Shown here: piece after piece, positions 29,877 to 39,187 of the stretch
Numbering within the stretch: position 1 is the stretch's first letter
Layout: the number at the start of each line of letters is the position of its first letter
Assembly: GCF_003056055.1 (NCBI RefSeq)
Contig: NZ_PYFP01000002.1
Location: forward strand, 682,001-746,000
Source: Glaciimonas sp. PCH181
GTDB lineage: Bacteria > Pseudomonadota > Gammaproteobacteria > Burkholderiales > Burkholderiaceae_D
Direction of reading: 5' to 3'
DNA length: 64,000 nucleotides
Notes under the pieces: model-generated
What the model was told of the DNA's origin: nothing
Database searches by the model: none
What the model saw: only the letters and a program-made list of their open reading frames with translations
Program-made: the position numbers and the translations under genes

Positions 29877-31067
29877 ATGACCCACGTACCCCAGATCAAA
29901 ATTCCCGCCACCTATATGCGTGGCGGCACCAGCAAAGGCGTATTTTTCCGCCTGCAGGATTTGCCCGAAGCAGCACAAGTACCGGGCGCAGCGCGCGACG
30001 CATTATTGTTGCGCGTCATCGGCAGTCCCGACCCTTACGGCAAGCAAATTGACGGCATGGGCGCAGCCACATCGAGCACCAGCAAGACAGTTATTCTGTC
30101 CAAGAGCAGCAAGCCGGATCACGATGTCGATTACCTGTTCGGTCAAGTCGCCATCGATAAAGCCTTTGTCGACTGGAGCGGCAATTGCGGCAATCTTTCC
30201 GCCGCCGTCGGTTCATTCGCCATCAGTAACGGCATTGTCGACGCGGATCGCATCCCGCAAAACGGCATTGCAATTGTGCGTATCTGGCAAGCTAATATCG
30301 CCAAGACCATCATTGCGCATGTGCCCATCACCGATGGCGCGGTGCAGGAAACTGGCGATTTCGAACTCGACGGTGTCACGTTCCCGGCAGCCGAAGTCCA
30401 GCTTGAATTCATGGCCCCGGCAGCTGACGAAGATGGCGAAGGTGGATCGATGTTTCCCACTGGTAATCTGATCGACGATTTAGAGGTGCCAGGCATTGGC
30501 ACGCTTAAAGTCACGATGATCAACGCAGGCATCCCCACCATTTTTGTCAACGCAGAAGCGATCGGCTACACCGGCACAGAATTGCAGGACGCGATCAACA
30601 GCGATACCGCAGCATTGGCAAAGTTTGAAGCAATTCGCGCGTATGGCGCAGTGCGCATGGGCTTGATTAAACATATCGATGAGGCAGCGAATCGCCAACA
30701 TACGCCAAAGGTCGCCTTCGTCGCCAAGCCAGCCGGTTACGTATCTTCCAGTGGCAAACAAGTCGCTGCTGGCGATATAGATTTGCTGGTGCGCGCGCTA
30801 TCCATGGGCAAATTGCATCATGCGATGATGGGGACGGCAGCCGTTGCCATTGGCACCGCCGCAGCGATTCCGGGCACACTGGTCAACATCGCCGCTGGCG
30901 GTGGTGCGCAAAGTGCGGTGCGCTTCGGCCATCCTTCCGGCACCTTACGGGTCGGCGCGGAAGCCAGCCAGAACAACGGCCAATGGAGCGTCACCAAAGC
31001 TATCATGAGTCGCAGCGCCCGCGTGTTGATGGAGGGCTGGGTCCGCGTTCCCGGCGATACGTTCTAA
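29877..31067 (+). CDS. prpF: 2-methylaconitate cis-trans isomerase PrpF
   Basis: 396-residue member of the PrpF family (diaminopimelate epimerase-like fold) that converts the AcnD product to the cis form used by aconitase B. N-terminal YMRGGTSKGVFFR with the substrate-binding loop and GGGAQSAVRFGHPSG in the C-terminal half are typical. Last gene of prpB-prpC-acnD-prpF; a bidirectional terminator follows. Confidence 0.96.
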   Translation: MTHVPQIKIPATYMRGGTSKGVFFRLQDLPEAAQVPGAARDALLLRVIGSPDPYGKQIDGMGAATSSTSKTVILSKSSKPDHDVDYLFGQVAIDKAFVDWSGNCGNLSAAVGSFAISNGIVDADRIPQNGIAIVRIWQANIAKTIIAHVPITDGAVQETGDFELDGVTFPAAEVQLEFMAPAADEDGEGGSMFPTGNLIDDLEVPGIGTLKVTMINAGIPTIFVNAEAIGYTGTELQDAINSDTAALAKFEAIRAYGAVRMGLIKHIDEAANRQHTPKVAFVAKPAGYVSSSGKQVAAGDIDLLVRALSMGKLHHAMMGTAAVAIGTAAAIPGTLVNIAAGGGAQSAVRFGHPSGTLRVGAEASQNNGQWSVTKAIMSRSARVLMEGWVRVPGDTF

Positions 31068-31120
31068 GAAAATAACGCCGCGCAAGCCAGATCAAATCCG
31101 ATAGCAGACAATTTTGAGCG

Positions 31121-31158
31121 AAAAAAAACCCTCGGTAGTCATCCGAGGGTTTTTTATT
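31121..31158. terminator. Bidirectional terminator between prpF and the collagen-like gene
   Basis: CCCTCGG / CCGAGGG (31129-31135 and 31143-31149) with A8 on the left and T6 on the right, serving both convergent transcripts. Confidence 0.92.
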
Positions 31159-31169
31159 GGAAGAGCGCT

Positions 31170-33080
31170 TTATTTTGCTGCCAGAACGCCCAACAAACCA
31201 GTTACCGGAGCCAGAGGACCAGCACTTGTACCACCAGTTGTACCGCCCAAGCCGCCTAGCAAACCGCCCAGTAAACCAGTTACCGGGGCCAGAGGACCAG
31301 CACCTGTACCACCAGTTGCACCGCCCAGGCCGCCTAGCAAACCGCCCACTAAACCAGTTACCGGAGCCAGAGGACTAGCACTTGTACCACCAGTTGCGCC
31401 GCCCAAGCCGCCTAGCAAACCGCCAACTAAACCAGTTACCGGAGCCAGAGGACTAGCACTTGTACCACCAGTTGCACCGCCCAGGCCGCCTAGCAAACCG
31501 CCCACTAAACCAGTTACCGGAGCCAGAGGACCAGCACTTGTACCACCAGTTGCACCGCCCAAGCCGCCTAACAAACCGCCAACTAAACCAGTTACCGGAG
31601 CCAGAGGACCAGCACTTGTACCACCAGTTGCACCGCCCAAGCCGCCTAGCAAACCACCAACTAAACCAGTTACCGGAGCCAGAGGACCAGCGCCTGTACC
31701 ACCAGTTGCACCACCCAAGCCGCCTAGCAAACCACCAACTAAACCAGTTACCGGGGCCAGAGGACCAGCACCTGTACCACCAGTTGCACCGCCCAAGCCG
31801 CCAAGCAAGCCGGTTAGCAGGCCACCGGTCTGATTGCCCAGCAACGGTTGATTGCTATTCGTCAGGCTGTTCGCGCCCAATGCAATCACGGTATTACCGA
31901 CAGTCGTGATCACACCGCCTAAATCTCCGGCAACTGGTGCTTTCGAGCCAGTCAGCTGATTTCCCAGCGAGACTACCGTGCCGCCAACCGTCGCCAGTAA
32001 CGCATTGACCGGTTGATTCAGACCCGTTGTATTACCCACTGTTTGCGTCAGCGTGTTGACTGTACTAGTTAGCGGCACGATCACTGTGCTCAATCCGGAG
32101 GTCACTTGCTGCACTGGACCTGTGGTCAAAGCAGAAGTCAATGGCGCATTCAATTGTTTAACCACACCGCCAAGCGTACTGACCAAACCACCAACTGGGG
32201 TCGTGATCGGCGCTAATGCCGCTAGCTGACCGCTACCTAAACCTGTGACCAATTGACCTGCGCTTTGCACCGTATCGCCGACCTTTCCGACTACACCACC
32301 AACACTGCCGACAGTGATGCCAACTGGATCAGTTGCTGTGCCGATTTGACCGAGGCCATTGGTCACACCAGCACCCAGCGTAGTCAATATCCCGCTGGCA
32401 TTGCTAACGACACCGTTCAAGCCGGCACCAGCTGCGGCAGGCAACGGCAACTGGCTGGCTAATGTCGAGCCGATACCATTTACGGCAGTGCCGACGCTGG
32501 ATACCACAGTCCCTGTGTTCGAAAGCAGATTCGATGTCGCTGGGGTGGTCGGTCCTGTCGGTCCTGTCGGTCCTGTTGGGCCTGTCGGTCCTGTCGGTCC
32601 CGTTGGGCCTGTCGGTCCTGTTGGTCCTGTCGGTCCTGTCGGTCCTGTCGGTCCTGTCGGTCCCGTTGGGCCTGTCGGTCCTGTTGGTCCTGTCGGTCCT
32701 GTCGGTCCTGTCGGTCCTGTCGGTCCTGTCGGTCCCGTTGGGCCTGTCGGTCCTGTCGGTCCTGTCCCACCAGTGCCGCCTGTACCGCCTGTTGGACCCG
32801 TTGGGCCGGTTGGTCCAGTCGGTCCCGTTGGACCTGTCGCGCCTGTCCCCCCCGTGCCGCCCGTTGATCCTGTACCGCCTGTACCACCGGTTGAACCTGT
32901 ACCACCGGTTGAACCTGTACCACCGGTTCCGCCAGTACCGCCGCTAGTCGGACCTACAACGGGCCCATTACCGCCGCCACCGATTTGTGTGCCTAACGAG
33001 CCGCCGCTGCCGCATCCGGTGAGCAAAGCAGCGAACAACATTGATACGGCGACCAAGTTTCTTTTTTGTGACGACTTCAT
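31170..33080 (-). CDS. Collagen-like repeat lipoprotein
   Basis: 636-residue surface-type protein in four parts. A signal peptide with lipobox LLTGC (Cys23) predicts a lipoprotein. [10 protein letters not shown] linker follows. Next is a Gly-X-Thr tract with about 25 consecutive GPT triplets (32.55-32.77 kb in the DNA), the pattern of bacterial collagen-like proteins, in which Thr may replace hydroxyproline. A middle domain of ~270 residues rich in Gly, Val, Thr and Leu has no family I recognise. The C-terminus is eight near-identical 26-residue repeats ([20 protein letters not shown] then TGLVGG), 78 bp each. No anchor other than the lipid is seen. Likely adhesion or matrix function; inference only. 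Confidence 0.85.
   Translation of the reverse strand: MKSSQKRNLVAVSMLFAALLTGCGSGGSLGTQIGGGGNGPVVGPTSGGTGGTGGTGSTGGTGSTGGTGGTGSTGGTGGTGATGPTGPTGPTGPTGPTGGTGGTGGTGPTGPTGPTGPTGPTGPTGPTGPTGPTGPTGPTGPTGPTGPTGPTGPTGPTGPTGPTGPTGPTGPTGPTGPTTPATSNLLSNTGTVVSSVGTAVNGIGSTLASQLPLPAAAGAGLNGVVSNASGILTTLGAGVTNGLGQIGTATDPVGITVGSVGGVVGKVGDTVQSAGQLVTGLGSGQLAALAPITTPVGGLVSTLGGVVKQLNAPLTSALTTGPVQQVTSGLSTVIVPLTSTVNTLTQTVGNTTGLNQPVNALLATVGGTVVSLGNQLTGSKAPVAGDLGGVITTVGNTVIALGANSLTNSNQPLLGNQTGGLLTGLLGGLGGATGGTGAGPLAPVTGLVGGLLGGLGGATGGTGAGPLAPVTGLVGGLLGGLGGATGGTSAGPLAPVTGLVGGLLGGLGGATGGTSAGPLAPVTGLVGGLLGGLGGATGGTSASPLAPVTGLVGGLLGGLGGATGGTSASPLAPVTGLVGGLLGGLGGATGGTGAGPLAPVTGLLGGLLGGLGGTTGGTSAGPLAPVTGLLGVLAAK
31195..31818 (-). 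repeat. Eight tandem 78-bp repeats
   Basis: The C-terminal coding repeats of the collagen-like lipoprotein. Units differ mainly at GAG/SAG/SAS codons, so the copies are recent and prone to expansion or contraction. Confidence 0.85.
32545..32770 (-). repeat. Tandem 9-bp repeat encoding Gly-Pro-Thr
   Basis: About 25 head-to-tail nine-base units (on the + strand GGTCCTGTC with third-base variants GGGCCTGTT and GGTCCCGTT). It leaves several other frames open, creating long false ORFs. Confidence 0.88.
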
Positions 33081-33683
33081 GATATTTTCCCTTTTTTAAT
33101 AATCCAGATAGAAATCTGATTTAGGCTCTTTACAGCAAAGAACATACCAGATGGCAACATTATTAAAATTGGGCACCTTTTCTTCTAAATTATCGCCAAA
33201 AAAAATATTAAAATCCTTTTAAATCAATCACTTAAAAATATTAATTCAAAAATACCAAGTTCGTTAAATTCTGTTAAATACGCCATTTTGGGAATAAATG
33301 CTACGTAACGTCAGGGAACATCAAGGCCCCATTTGACTAAAAGAATTCTGAATTTCTGACTGACCGCACGCTAATTTCCCGCACTGAAATATCCCTGTTG
33401 TCCCCAGTCGTCGTCCGTCACTCCATGAATGTGAGCGATTGTTAAACCTGTCATCTTTGACGATTCCGATGCTATCCTGCAATTAATTGCGGGAACGCCG
33501 CCAACCAAGTCGAACTCCAGAACCCATCGCTATTAGCATCGGCGACAGATTTTACGGATTCATCGGCAACAAAATACGTCGTCACATTTTTGTTTATTCC
33601 CATTTTTGAAACCGCACACTCCCCTGTGTCAGCACCATCATCAATAGTGGAAGCAACCTGCTTTTTGAATCGAGACCCATTCT
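33081..33683. other. Long intergenic region upstream of the lipid operon
   Basis: About 600 bp, AT-rich next to the collagen-like gene. No gene supported. A perfect palindrome GCAATTAATTGC lies at 33479-33490, with TTGACG at 33457 before it; either could belong to regulation of the hydroxylase operon, but no clear -10 box fits. Confidence 0.45.
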
Positions 33684-34451
33684 GTGCGCGATTTCATCCT
33701 GACCTGTCACTGGACCACCATCATGGGCGTTGGCATCGTCTTTTTTGCCTGCCTATATTTCGGTGTGGGCGCGCTGAATTACGTCCTCAGTCGCAAAATT
33801 TTGCCTGCGCTAGGCTATGGCCGCGTGCTCGATCCGCGCCCACTGGGACCACAGCAACTGCGCCGCGAACTGACTGAATCCAGCGTGACCATTCTCTTGT
33901 TCGGCACCGGCATGGTGTTCCCGTGGGGCTTGCTGCAACTGGGTTGGGCCGGATTAGCAGTGCAAGCATCAGGCTGGCAAATCGCGCTGGAAATTTTGTT
34001 CATGGTGGTGTGGAACGAATGCCATTTCTATCTCAGTCACCGTTTGCTGCACGTATCCTGGCTGAAGCGCTTTCATCTGCCGCATCACCGCTCTATCGTC
34101 ACCACGCCATGGACCTGCTATAGCTTCACACCGTTAGAAGCCATGATGCTGGGCAATGTACTTTTACTGCCGATGCTATTGCATGATTTCAGCGTTTATT
34201 CGCTCGCCTTCGTGCCGGTATTTAGCATCGTCTTTAATAATATCGGTCACTCCAATTTCGACTATCTGCCCGATGCCGATCATGATCGCTGGTGGCTGAA
34301 TGGCGCGCGCCGTCATCACTTGCACCATGCCTGCTATCACGGCAATTACGGCTTCATGTTTCCGTTCATGGACAGACTGCTGAACACTGAATTACCCTCT
34401 GACGCAGCAGATGCCAAGCTTGCACGCGGCGAGAAAAAGAATGCTGCGTAG
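33684..34451 (+). CDS. Membrane fatty acid hydroxylase / sterol desaturase family protein
   Basis: 255-residue integral membrane diiron enzyme. Three His clusters fit the fatty acid hydroxylase superfamily: H114, H119, H123 (HFYLSHRLLH); H131, H134, H135 (HLPHH); H211-H215 (HHLHH), with extra H189 and H219. Four hydrophobic segments surround them. The family inserts hydroxyl groups or double bonds in lipid chains; the substrate here is unknown. The start is uncertain: GTG 33684 lacks a ribosome site, and ATG 33723 is an alternative. Its end overlaps the desaturase start by 11 bases, so both belong to one operon. Confidence 0.8.
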   Translation: MRDFILTCHWTTIMGVGIVFFACLYFGVGALNYVLSRKILPALGYGRVLDPRPLGPQQLRRELTESSVTILLFGTGMVFPWGLLQLGWAGLAVQASGWQIALEILFMVVWNECHFYLSHRLLHVSWLKRFHLPHHRSIVTTPWTCYSFTPLEAMMLGNVLLLPMLLHDFSVYSLAFVPVFSIVFNNIGHSNFDYLPDADHDRWWLNGARRHHLHHACYHGNYGFMFPFMDRLLNTELPSDAADAKLARGEKKNAA

Positions 34452-35316
34452 TCGCAAAGACTGGCAGAGCTTGCTCTACCTCATTAGCCTGCCGCCGCTG
34501 GTCGGCTATCTTTGGCAATACGGAACGGGTTCAATAGTCGATGTGCTGCTTTACGGCGTGCTGTTATTTTTAACGCTGGGGGTCGGAGTGATCAATCACA
34601 ATCACGCCCATTTGCGCATCTGGCAAAACCAGCGCCTTAATCGCATTACCGATGTCTGGATCACCCTGCTACAGGGACATCCGACGTTTGTTTTCTATCC
34701 CGCCCATACCGGCAATCATCATCGCTATCATCACGGTCCGCAGGACGTCGCACGGACCTATCGTTTTGGCGGCGATACCAATCATTTGCTCGGCTATCTG
34801 CTGCATCCGCTACAGGCTGGCATAGTCTTGTATCCAATGATCTGGCGCTGGCTGATGCAAATACGCCAGCGCCACGCCAGTGTATTTTTCTACTTTCTGC
34901 GCCAATACATTGCCGTCACGCTGCTATGGTCGTTGCTGGGATGGTTGAATTGGCAAAAATTTTTGCTCTTGATACTGATTCCGCAATTGCATGGCTTGCA
35001 CTGGCTATTAGCCACCAATTATCTGCAACATGCACATGCTGACGGCAGCTCGTCCACCGACTTTGCGCGCAACTTTGAAGGCTGGGTTAATCCGCTATTG
35101 TTCAATATCGGATTGCACACTGCTCACCACCGCCACCCTCGCGCCCACTGGTCGCAACTGGGCGCACTGCATCAACACTATCGCTCACAGGTTAGTCCGC
35201 AACTGAATGCGGGGCCGTTGTTGCCGTATATGTTTCGCACATTTATTATAAGTTTGCTACGGCCGCGCTGGCGTAGTCGCAGTCTGATGCAACCCTGGGA
35301 AAAGAATGCCAACTGA
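34441..35316 (+). CDS. Membrane fatty acid desaturase family protein
   Basis: 291-residue membrane desaturase. His boxes are HNHAH (53-57), HTGNHHRYHH (89-98) and HTAHH (226-230), plus HAH at 197-199, between four or more membrane helices; these bind a diiron centre in acyl-lipid or acyl-CoA desaturases. Start ATG 34441 has GAGAAAAAG before it and overlaps the hydroxylase end; a longer frame from 34411 lies wholly inside the previous gene. The next gene starts before this one ends (11-base overlap), indicating tight coupling. Confidence 0.82.
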   Translation: MLRSRKDWQSLLYLISLPPLVGYLWQYGTGSIVDVLLYGVLLFLTLGVGVINHNHAHLRIWQNQRLNRITDVWITLLQGHPTFVFYPAHTGNHHRYHHGPQDVARTYRFGGDTNHLLGYLLHPLQAGIVLYPMIWRWLMQIRQRHASVFFYFLRQYIAVTLLWSLLGWLNWQKFLLLILIPQLHGLHWLLATNYLQHAHADGSSSTDFARNFEGWVNPLLFNIGLHTAHHRHPRAHWSQLGALHQHYRSQVSPQLNAGPLLPYMFRTFIISLLRPRWRSRSLMQPWEKNAN

Positions 35317-37183
35317 ATTCAAACATGTCTACCTCGCAGCAGCCGGATTTCATCTGCCCGGCGCACCTGTCAACAACGACGATATGGATCACTATATCGC
35401 GCCGCTGAATCGCATTTCCAGCCGTATCAAGCAGCGGATTCTGACCGAAAACGGCATCCAGACCCGCCATTACGCCATCGATGCCGACGGCAATACCGTG
35501 CAAAGTCACGCGCAGTTGGCGGCCGCCGCCATCCACGCTTGCCTGCAACAAACCAGCACCACGCTAGATCAGGTGTCCTTACTCAGCGTTGGTTCGTCCG
35601 GCGGCGATGCATTGATGCCCGGCTTCGCCAACATGATTCAAGGCGAACTGGGCGCGGCACCGATGCAAACCCTCTCAAGTCAGGGCGTATGCGCCGCTGG
35701 CGTCAGCGCGATTGAATTCGCGGCGCAAGCCATCGAATTAGGCACGCATCAGCAAGCGCTCGCGGTGGCCGCCGAAATGCCATCCCGCATGTTCAAACGC
35801 AGCCGTTTCGCCTCGCGCGACTATGACAGCGATTTCGGTGCACATTTCTTACGCTGGATGCTGTCCGATGGCGCTGGCGCGATGTTGTTGAGCCGTCAAC
35901 CGCAGGCACGCGATGGCCTGCGTATCAAACTGAAATGGGTGCATCAGAAAAGTTTTTCCGGCGACTATCCGGTCTGCATGCAACTGGGCCTGACCGAAGA
36001 TCGCAAAAAATCGTTCCTCGACTTTGCCTCCTCCGCCGAAGCTGAAGCCGCTGGTGCATTATCGTTACGGCAGGACATTCGATTGTTGCCTCATCTGTTT
36101 GATGTCTGCATTCATGAATACGTAAAATTAGTCGAAGCCGGATGGATCAAGTCCGAAGACGTCGACCATTTTCTGTGCCATTACTCGTCAGCCAAATTCA
36201 TGCCAGTGGTAGAAGAACTGTTGGCGAAAGCCGGATTGACCATTCCGCCAGAACGCTGGTACAGCAATCTGGCGACGCGTGGCAACACCGGCGCGGCATC
36301 GATTTTCATCATGCTGGCTGAATTTTTGCAGCAAAAAAACCTGCGTGCAGGTGAAAAGATATTCTGTTTTATCCCGGAGTCGGGCAGGATTACCGCCGCA
36401 TTCATGCTGTTTGAAGTAGAGGATGCGAACATGGCAGAGACAACAGAAACGCCAATCAGCGTCACTGCGCCAACGCCATCAATGATCGACATTCCCGCCC
36501 CGCATCAGCCAGAAAGTGCCCCCGAACCGCTGCAGCCGTTACTGACCCGTCTGGCCAGTCTATGGCAGGACTATCGCTCTCAAGCCTGGCGCACGCCGGT
36601 CATCCATCGGCTGGTCAGCGGCAAATTCGATATCCCTGCGTATCGCAACTGGACTGCGCAATGGGTACCGCAAGTCAAAGAAGGCAGTTTATGGATGCGC
36701 GAAGCGGTCGCCTCGCTCACCGGGGAATTTGCGGCGCTCGGCCAACTGATCGAAATGCATGCCGGAGACGAGCAAAACGATTTCAAAATTTTGTATGATG
36801 ACTATCTGGCAGCCGGTGGCGACCAGCCTCTGGCAGCGCTCAAACGCAATCCCGGCGGCGAGGCGCTGAACAGTTATCTGCACGCCTTGGCCGCTACGCC
36901 AAACCCAGTCGGCCTGCTAGGCGCGATCTATATCATCGAAGGCACAGGGCAACGGATCGTGCCAGCGCTGCTGCCAATGTTGCGCCAGCAAGTCGCGCTG
37001 CCGCCGCAGGCCTTCCATTTTCTGGATTACCACGGCGGCAATGACGAGCACCATCTCGCCCGCTGGCTGTGCGCAATAGAAATCACGCTGCAACTCGATC
37101 CCAACGCAGCCGAAGCCATTTACGCCACCGCCAAACGCACCGCCCAGTTATATTTGATGCAGCTGGAACATATCCAGGATTAA
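35306..37183 (+). CDS. Ketoacyl-ACP synthase III fused to haem-oxygenase-like diiron oxidase domain
   Basis: 625 residues in two enzymes. Residues 1-~372 are a FabH-like thiolase fold with the complete triad: Cys129 (SSQGVCAAG), His292 (FLCHYSSAKF) and Asn327 (ATRGNTGAAS). A linker of ~35 residues rich in Pro, Thr and Glu follows. Residues ~410-625 form a helical TenA/haem-oxygenase-like domain with candidate metal ligands E474, H485, E489, E545, H576, D580 and H583 (the H-x3-D-x2-H pattern of HDO enzymes such as UndA). KAS III enzymes condense acyl groups; HDO proteins oxidise or cleave C-C or C-H bonds with O2. The fusion suggests channelling of an acyl product. ATG 35306 with GGGAAAAG overlaps the desaturase stop. 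Confidence 0.82.
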   Translation: MPTEFKHVYLAAAGFHLPGAPVNNDDMDHYIAPLNRISSRIKQRILTENGIQTRHYAIDADGNTVQSHAQLAAAAIHACLQQTSTTLDQVSLLSVGSSGGDALMPGFANMIQGELGAAPMQTLSSQGVCAAGVSAIEFAAQAIELGTHQQALAVAAEMPSRMFKRSRFASRDYDSDFGAHFLRWMLSDGAGAMLLSRQPQARDGLRIKLKWVHQKSFSGDYPVCMQLGLTEDRKKSFLDFASSAEAEAAGALSLRQDIRLLPHLFDVCIHEYVKLVEAGWIKSEDVDHFLCHYSSAKFMPVVEELLAKAGLTIPPERWYSNLATRGNTGAASIFIMLAEFLQQKNLRAGEKIFCFIPESGRITAAFMLFEVEDANMAETTETPISVTAPTPSMIDIPAPHQPESAPEPLQPLLTRLASLWQDYRSQAWRTPVIHRLVSGKFDIPAYRNWTAQWVPQVKEGSLWMREAVASLTGEFAALGQLIEMHAGDEQNDFKILYDDYLAAGGDQPLAALKRNPGGEALNSYLHALAATPNPVGLLGAIYIIEGTGQRIVPALLPMLRQQVALPPQAFHFLDYHGGNDEHHLARWLCAIEITLQLDPNAAEAIYATAKRTAQLYLMQLEHIQD

Positions 37184-37230
37184 GCGCAAACAACCCCTGT
37201 AAAACCAACACTCCTTATTGAGCACACATC

Positions 37231-38127
37231 ATGCAAAACGATTTTTTACAGAGAGCGCACGATCCACGCGATCCAGACCCGTGGCTAGCGCTCTATCTCG
37301 ATAGCAGCACGCCGTTGCCGGATCAGGTAAAGCGCGCATGGTTGCAAGATCTGGCGTCGCCATCGCGCCAATTTTTGCTGCCGTTTGTGCGCCCTTTTGC
37401 ACGATTAATGATCATCCTGATCCAAGTGTTGAAGGCGGTTTTACCGCGTCGCTGGTCGGCATCCAAACTGCTGCATCGTTTGCTGGTATGGGGATTAAAA
37501 GGCTTCGTCTCGCCGCAAGCGAATTGGCTGATCTTGCGGCATTTCCATCTGGGTGCGCAAATCATTACCTTCATTGAACGCAACGCACCGGTCAGCGTGC
37601 CCTTATCGCCGCTGACGCCGTTGACCATCGACGATCTGGAAGACGAATTATTTCTGAAGCATGATCTGAATTTATTTAATTTCGTCATCCACCTCAATCA
37701 AAAGCTGCGCGACGAGGGAAAAGCATTGGCTGCGGTAGAAAATGTCGATTTCAGCATGATCACGGAACCGCCGCTGAAAATGGAAGATATGCCGCATGGC
37801 CGTCTGAACGGGATTGATCTACAGACCGCTATCGAGATTTTCACACCGGTTTATCAGCTATTTCTGACCGATAACGATTTCTGGCGCGCTGCCAACTCTT
37901 TGCAACTCGATGAAACCATGGGCGTGTATGCAGCGACCGTGCTGAATACGCCGCAGCATCTGCTGCTGCTGAACAATAAGCATCCACTAGTGCCGATGTC
38001 CACCTTGGGTGCCGGGCACCGTCTGGTGTTACATGGCTTGTCTAGTGAGATGCTGCATTGTCTGCTGACCGAGATGAAACAGGCGCAACAGACACCGGCG
38101 TTGACGCCAACGCCGCTAAGAGACTAA
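37231..38127 (+). CDS. Unrecognised protein of the lipid operon
   Basis: 298 residues; I do not recognise the family with confidence (a DUF of the 6999 type is possible). Visible features: a hydrophobic, basic stretch at about 45-75 (LLPFVRPFARLMIILIQVLK), a second amphipathic segment around 85-110, an acidic DDLEDELFLKHDLNLFNFVI region, and no metal or nucleotide motif. It begins 47 bp after the KAS III-HDO gene and is followed by galE in the opposite direction, so it closes the operon. A membrane-associated partner of the lipid enzymes is plausible. Confidence 0.65.
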   Translation: MQNDFLQRAHDPRDPDPWLALYLDSSTPLPDQVKRAWLQDLASPSRQFLLPFVRPFARLMIILIQVLKAVLPRRWSASKLLHRLLVWGLKGFVSPQANWLILRHFHLGAQIITFIERNAPVSVPLSPLTPLTIDDLEDELFLKHDLNLFNFVIHLNQKLRDEGKALAAVENVDFSMITEPPLKMEDMPHGRLNGIDLQTAIEIFTPVYQLFLTDNDFWRAANSLQLDETMGVYAATVLNTPQHLLLLNNKHPLVPMSTLGAGHRLVLHGLSSEMLHCLLTEMKQAQQTPALTPTPLRD

Positions 38128-38155
38128 TCGACTAAAAAGACACACCCGTTGCGGG

Positions 38156-39187
38156 TTAAGCCTCAAATCCCAGCGGATTCAGCGATTGCCATTTCCATGA
38201 ATCCGCGCACATCGCTGCCAAACCACGCTCTGCACGCCAGCCCAACAATTCCGCCGCCAGACTTGGGTCGGCGTAGCACGACGCGATATCGCCAGGACGA
38301 CGCGGGACCAGATCGTAAGGCACCGGCTGATCGCTAGCCTTTTCATACGCGGCAATCACTTCCAGCACGCTATACCCAGAGCCGGTGCCGATATTCGTCG
38401 TCAAACTTTTCTGCTCGCGTTGCAAATAGGCCAGCGCCGCCAAATGTGCCTTCGCCAGATCGACTACGTGGATATAGTCACGCACGCCCGTGCCGTCGAC
38501 CGTTGGATAATCCGACCCGAATACCGACAATTTTGCTGAACGTTTAGCAGCAACGCGGGCAATGTACGGCATCAAATTATTTGGCGTGCCGCGCGGATCT
38601 TCACCGATTAAGCCGCTTTCATGCGCACCAACCGGATTGAAATAGCGCAGATACGCCACTTTCCAGCTGTCGTTGGATATTTCCAGATCGCGCAGCATCT
38701 GCTCACCCATCAGCTTGGTCTGGCCGTACGGATTGGTCGCCGACAACGGAAAATCCTCACGGATTGGCACCGTCGCAGGATTGCCATACACCGTTGCCGA
38801 TGAGCTAAAGACCAACTGATCCACGCCAGCCGCCGTCATCGCGCTGCATAAAGTTAACAAAGCGCCAAGATTATTCGCGTAATACTCAACCGGCTTCGCC
38901 ACCGATTCACCTACCGATTTTAGCGCCGCGAAATGAATCGCTGCGCCGATCCGGTTGCCGTTGAATAAAGACTCCGTCGCGGCGCGGTCGCATAAATTAG
39001 CCTCTACAAAATGGGGTTTCTTCCCGGTAATTTTCTGAATCCGGTCCAATACCACGGGGCTGCTATTCACCAAATTATCAACGCCGATAACGTCGTGTCC
39101 TGCATTAAGCAATTCGACCCAAGTGTGGGAGCCGATATAACCGGTTGCACCGGTCAGAAGAATGGCTGATTTATTAGAGTTATTCAT
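38156..39187 (-). CDS. galE: GalE-type UDP-hexose 4-epimerase, probably UDP-GlcNAc/GalNAc capable
   Basis: 343-residue short-chain epimerase. NAD-binding GATGYIGSH at residues 13-21; catalytic S130, Y154 and K158 (SSSATVYG, YGQTK). At the position of E. coli Tyr299 it has Cys304 (GDIASCYADPSLA), as in human GALE, where the small residue admits N-acetylated sugars. It is divergent from pelA across a 406-bp shared region. Pel is rich in GalNAc and some pel loci carry the epimerase PelX, so this gene may serve the same purpose. Start ATG 39187 with AGG upstream; GTG at 39193 is also in frame. Confidence 0.9.
   Translation of the reverse strand: MNNSNKSAILLTGATGYIGSHTWVELLNAGHDVIGVDNLVNSSPVVLDRIQKITGKKPHFVEANLCDRAATESLFNGNRIGAAIHFAALKSVGESVAKPVEYYANNLGALLTLCSAMTAAGVDQLVFSSSATVYGNPATVPIREDFPLSATNPYGQTKLMGEQMLRDLEISNDSWKVAYLRYFNPVGAHESGLIGEDPRGTPNNLMPYIARVAAKRSAKLSVFGSDYPTVDGTGVRDYIHVVDLAKAHLAALAYLQREQKSLTTNIGTGSGYSVLEVIAAYEKASDQPVPYDLVPRRPGDIASCYADPSLAAELLGWRAERGLAAMCADSWKWQSLNPLGFEA

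Noticed and set aside
31114..31833. 239-codon + strand frame rich in Pro/Lys ([14 protein letters not shown] repeats)
   Set aside because: It is the antisense of the 78-bp coding repeats of the collagen-like lipoprotein; repeat periodicity keeps several frames open. No ribosome site or signal.
32545..32770. Regular short repeats suggestive of a CRISPR array
   Set aside because: Units are nine bases, head to tail, in frame and without spacers.
32359..33099. 246-codon + strand frame of Gly-Pro-Val repeats looking like another collagen
   Set aside because: Antisense of the Gly-Pro-Thr tract. Only the - strand reading has a start, signal peptide and lipobox.
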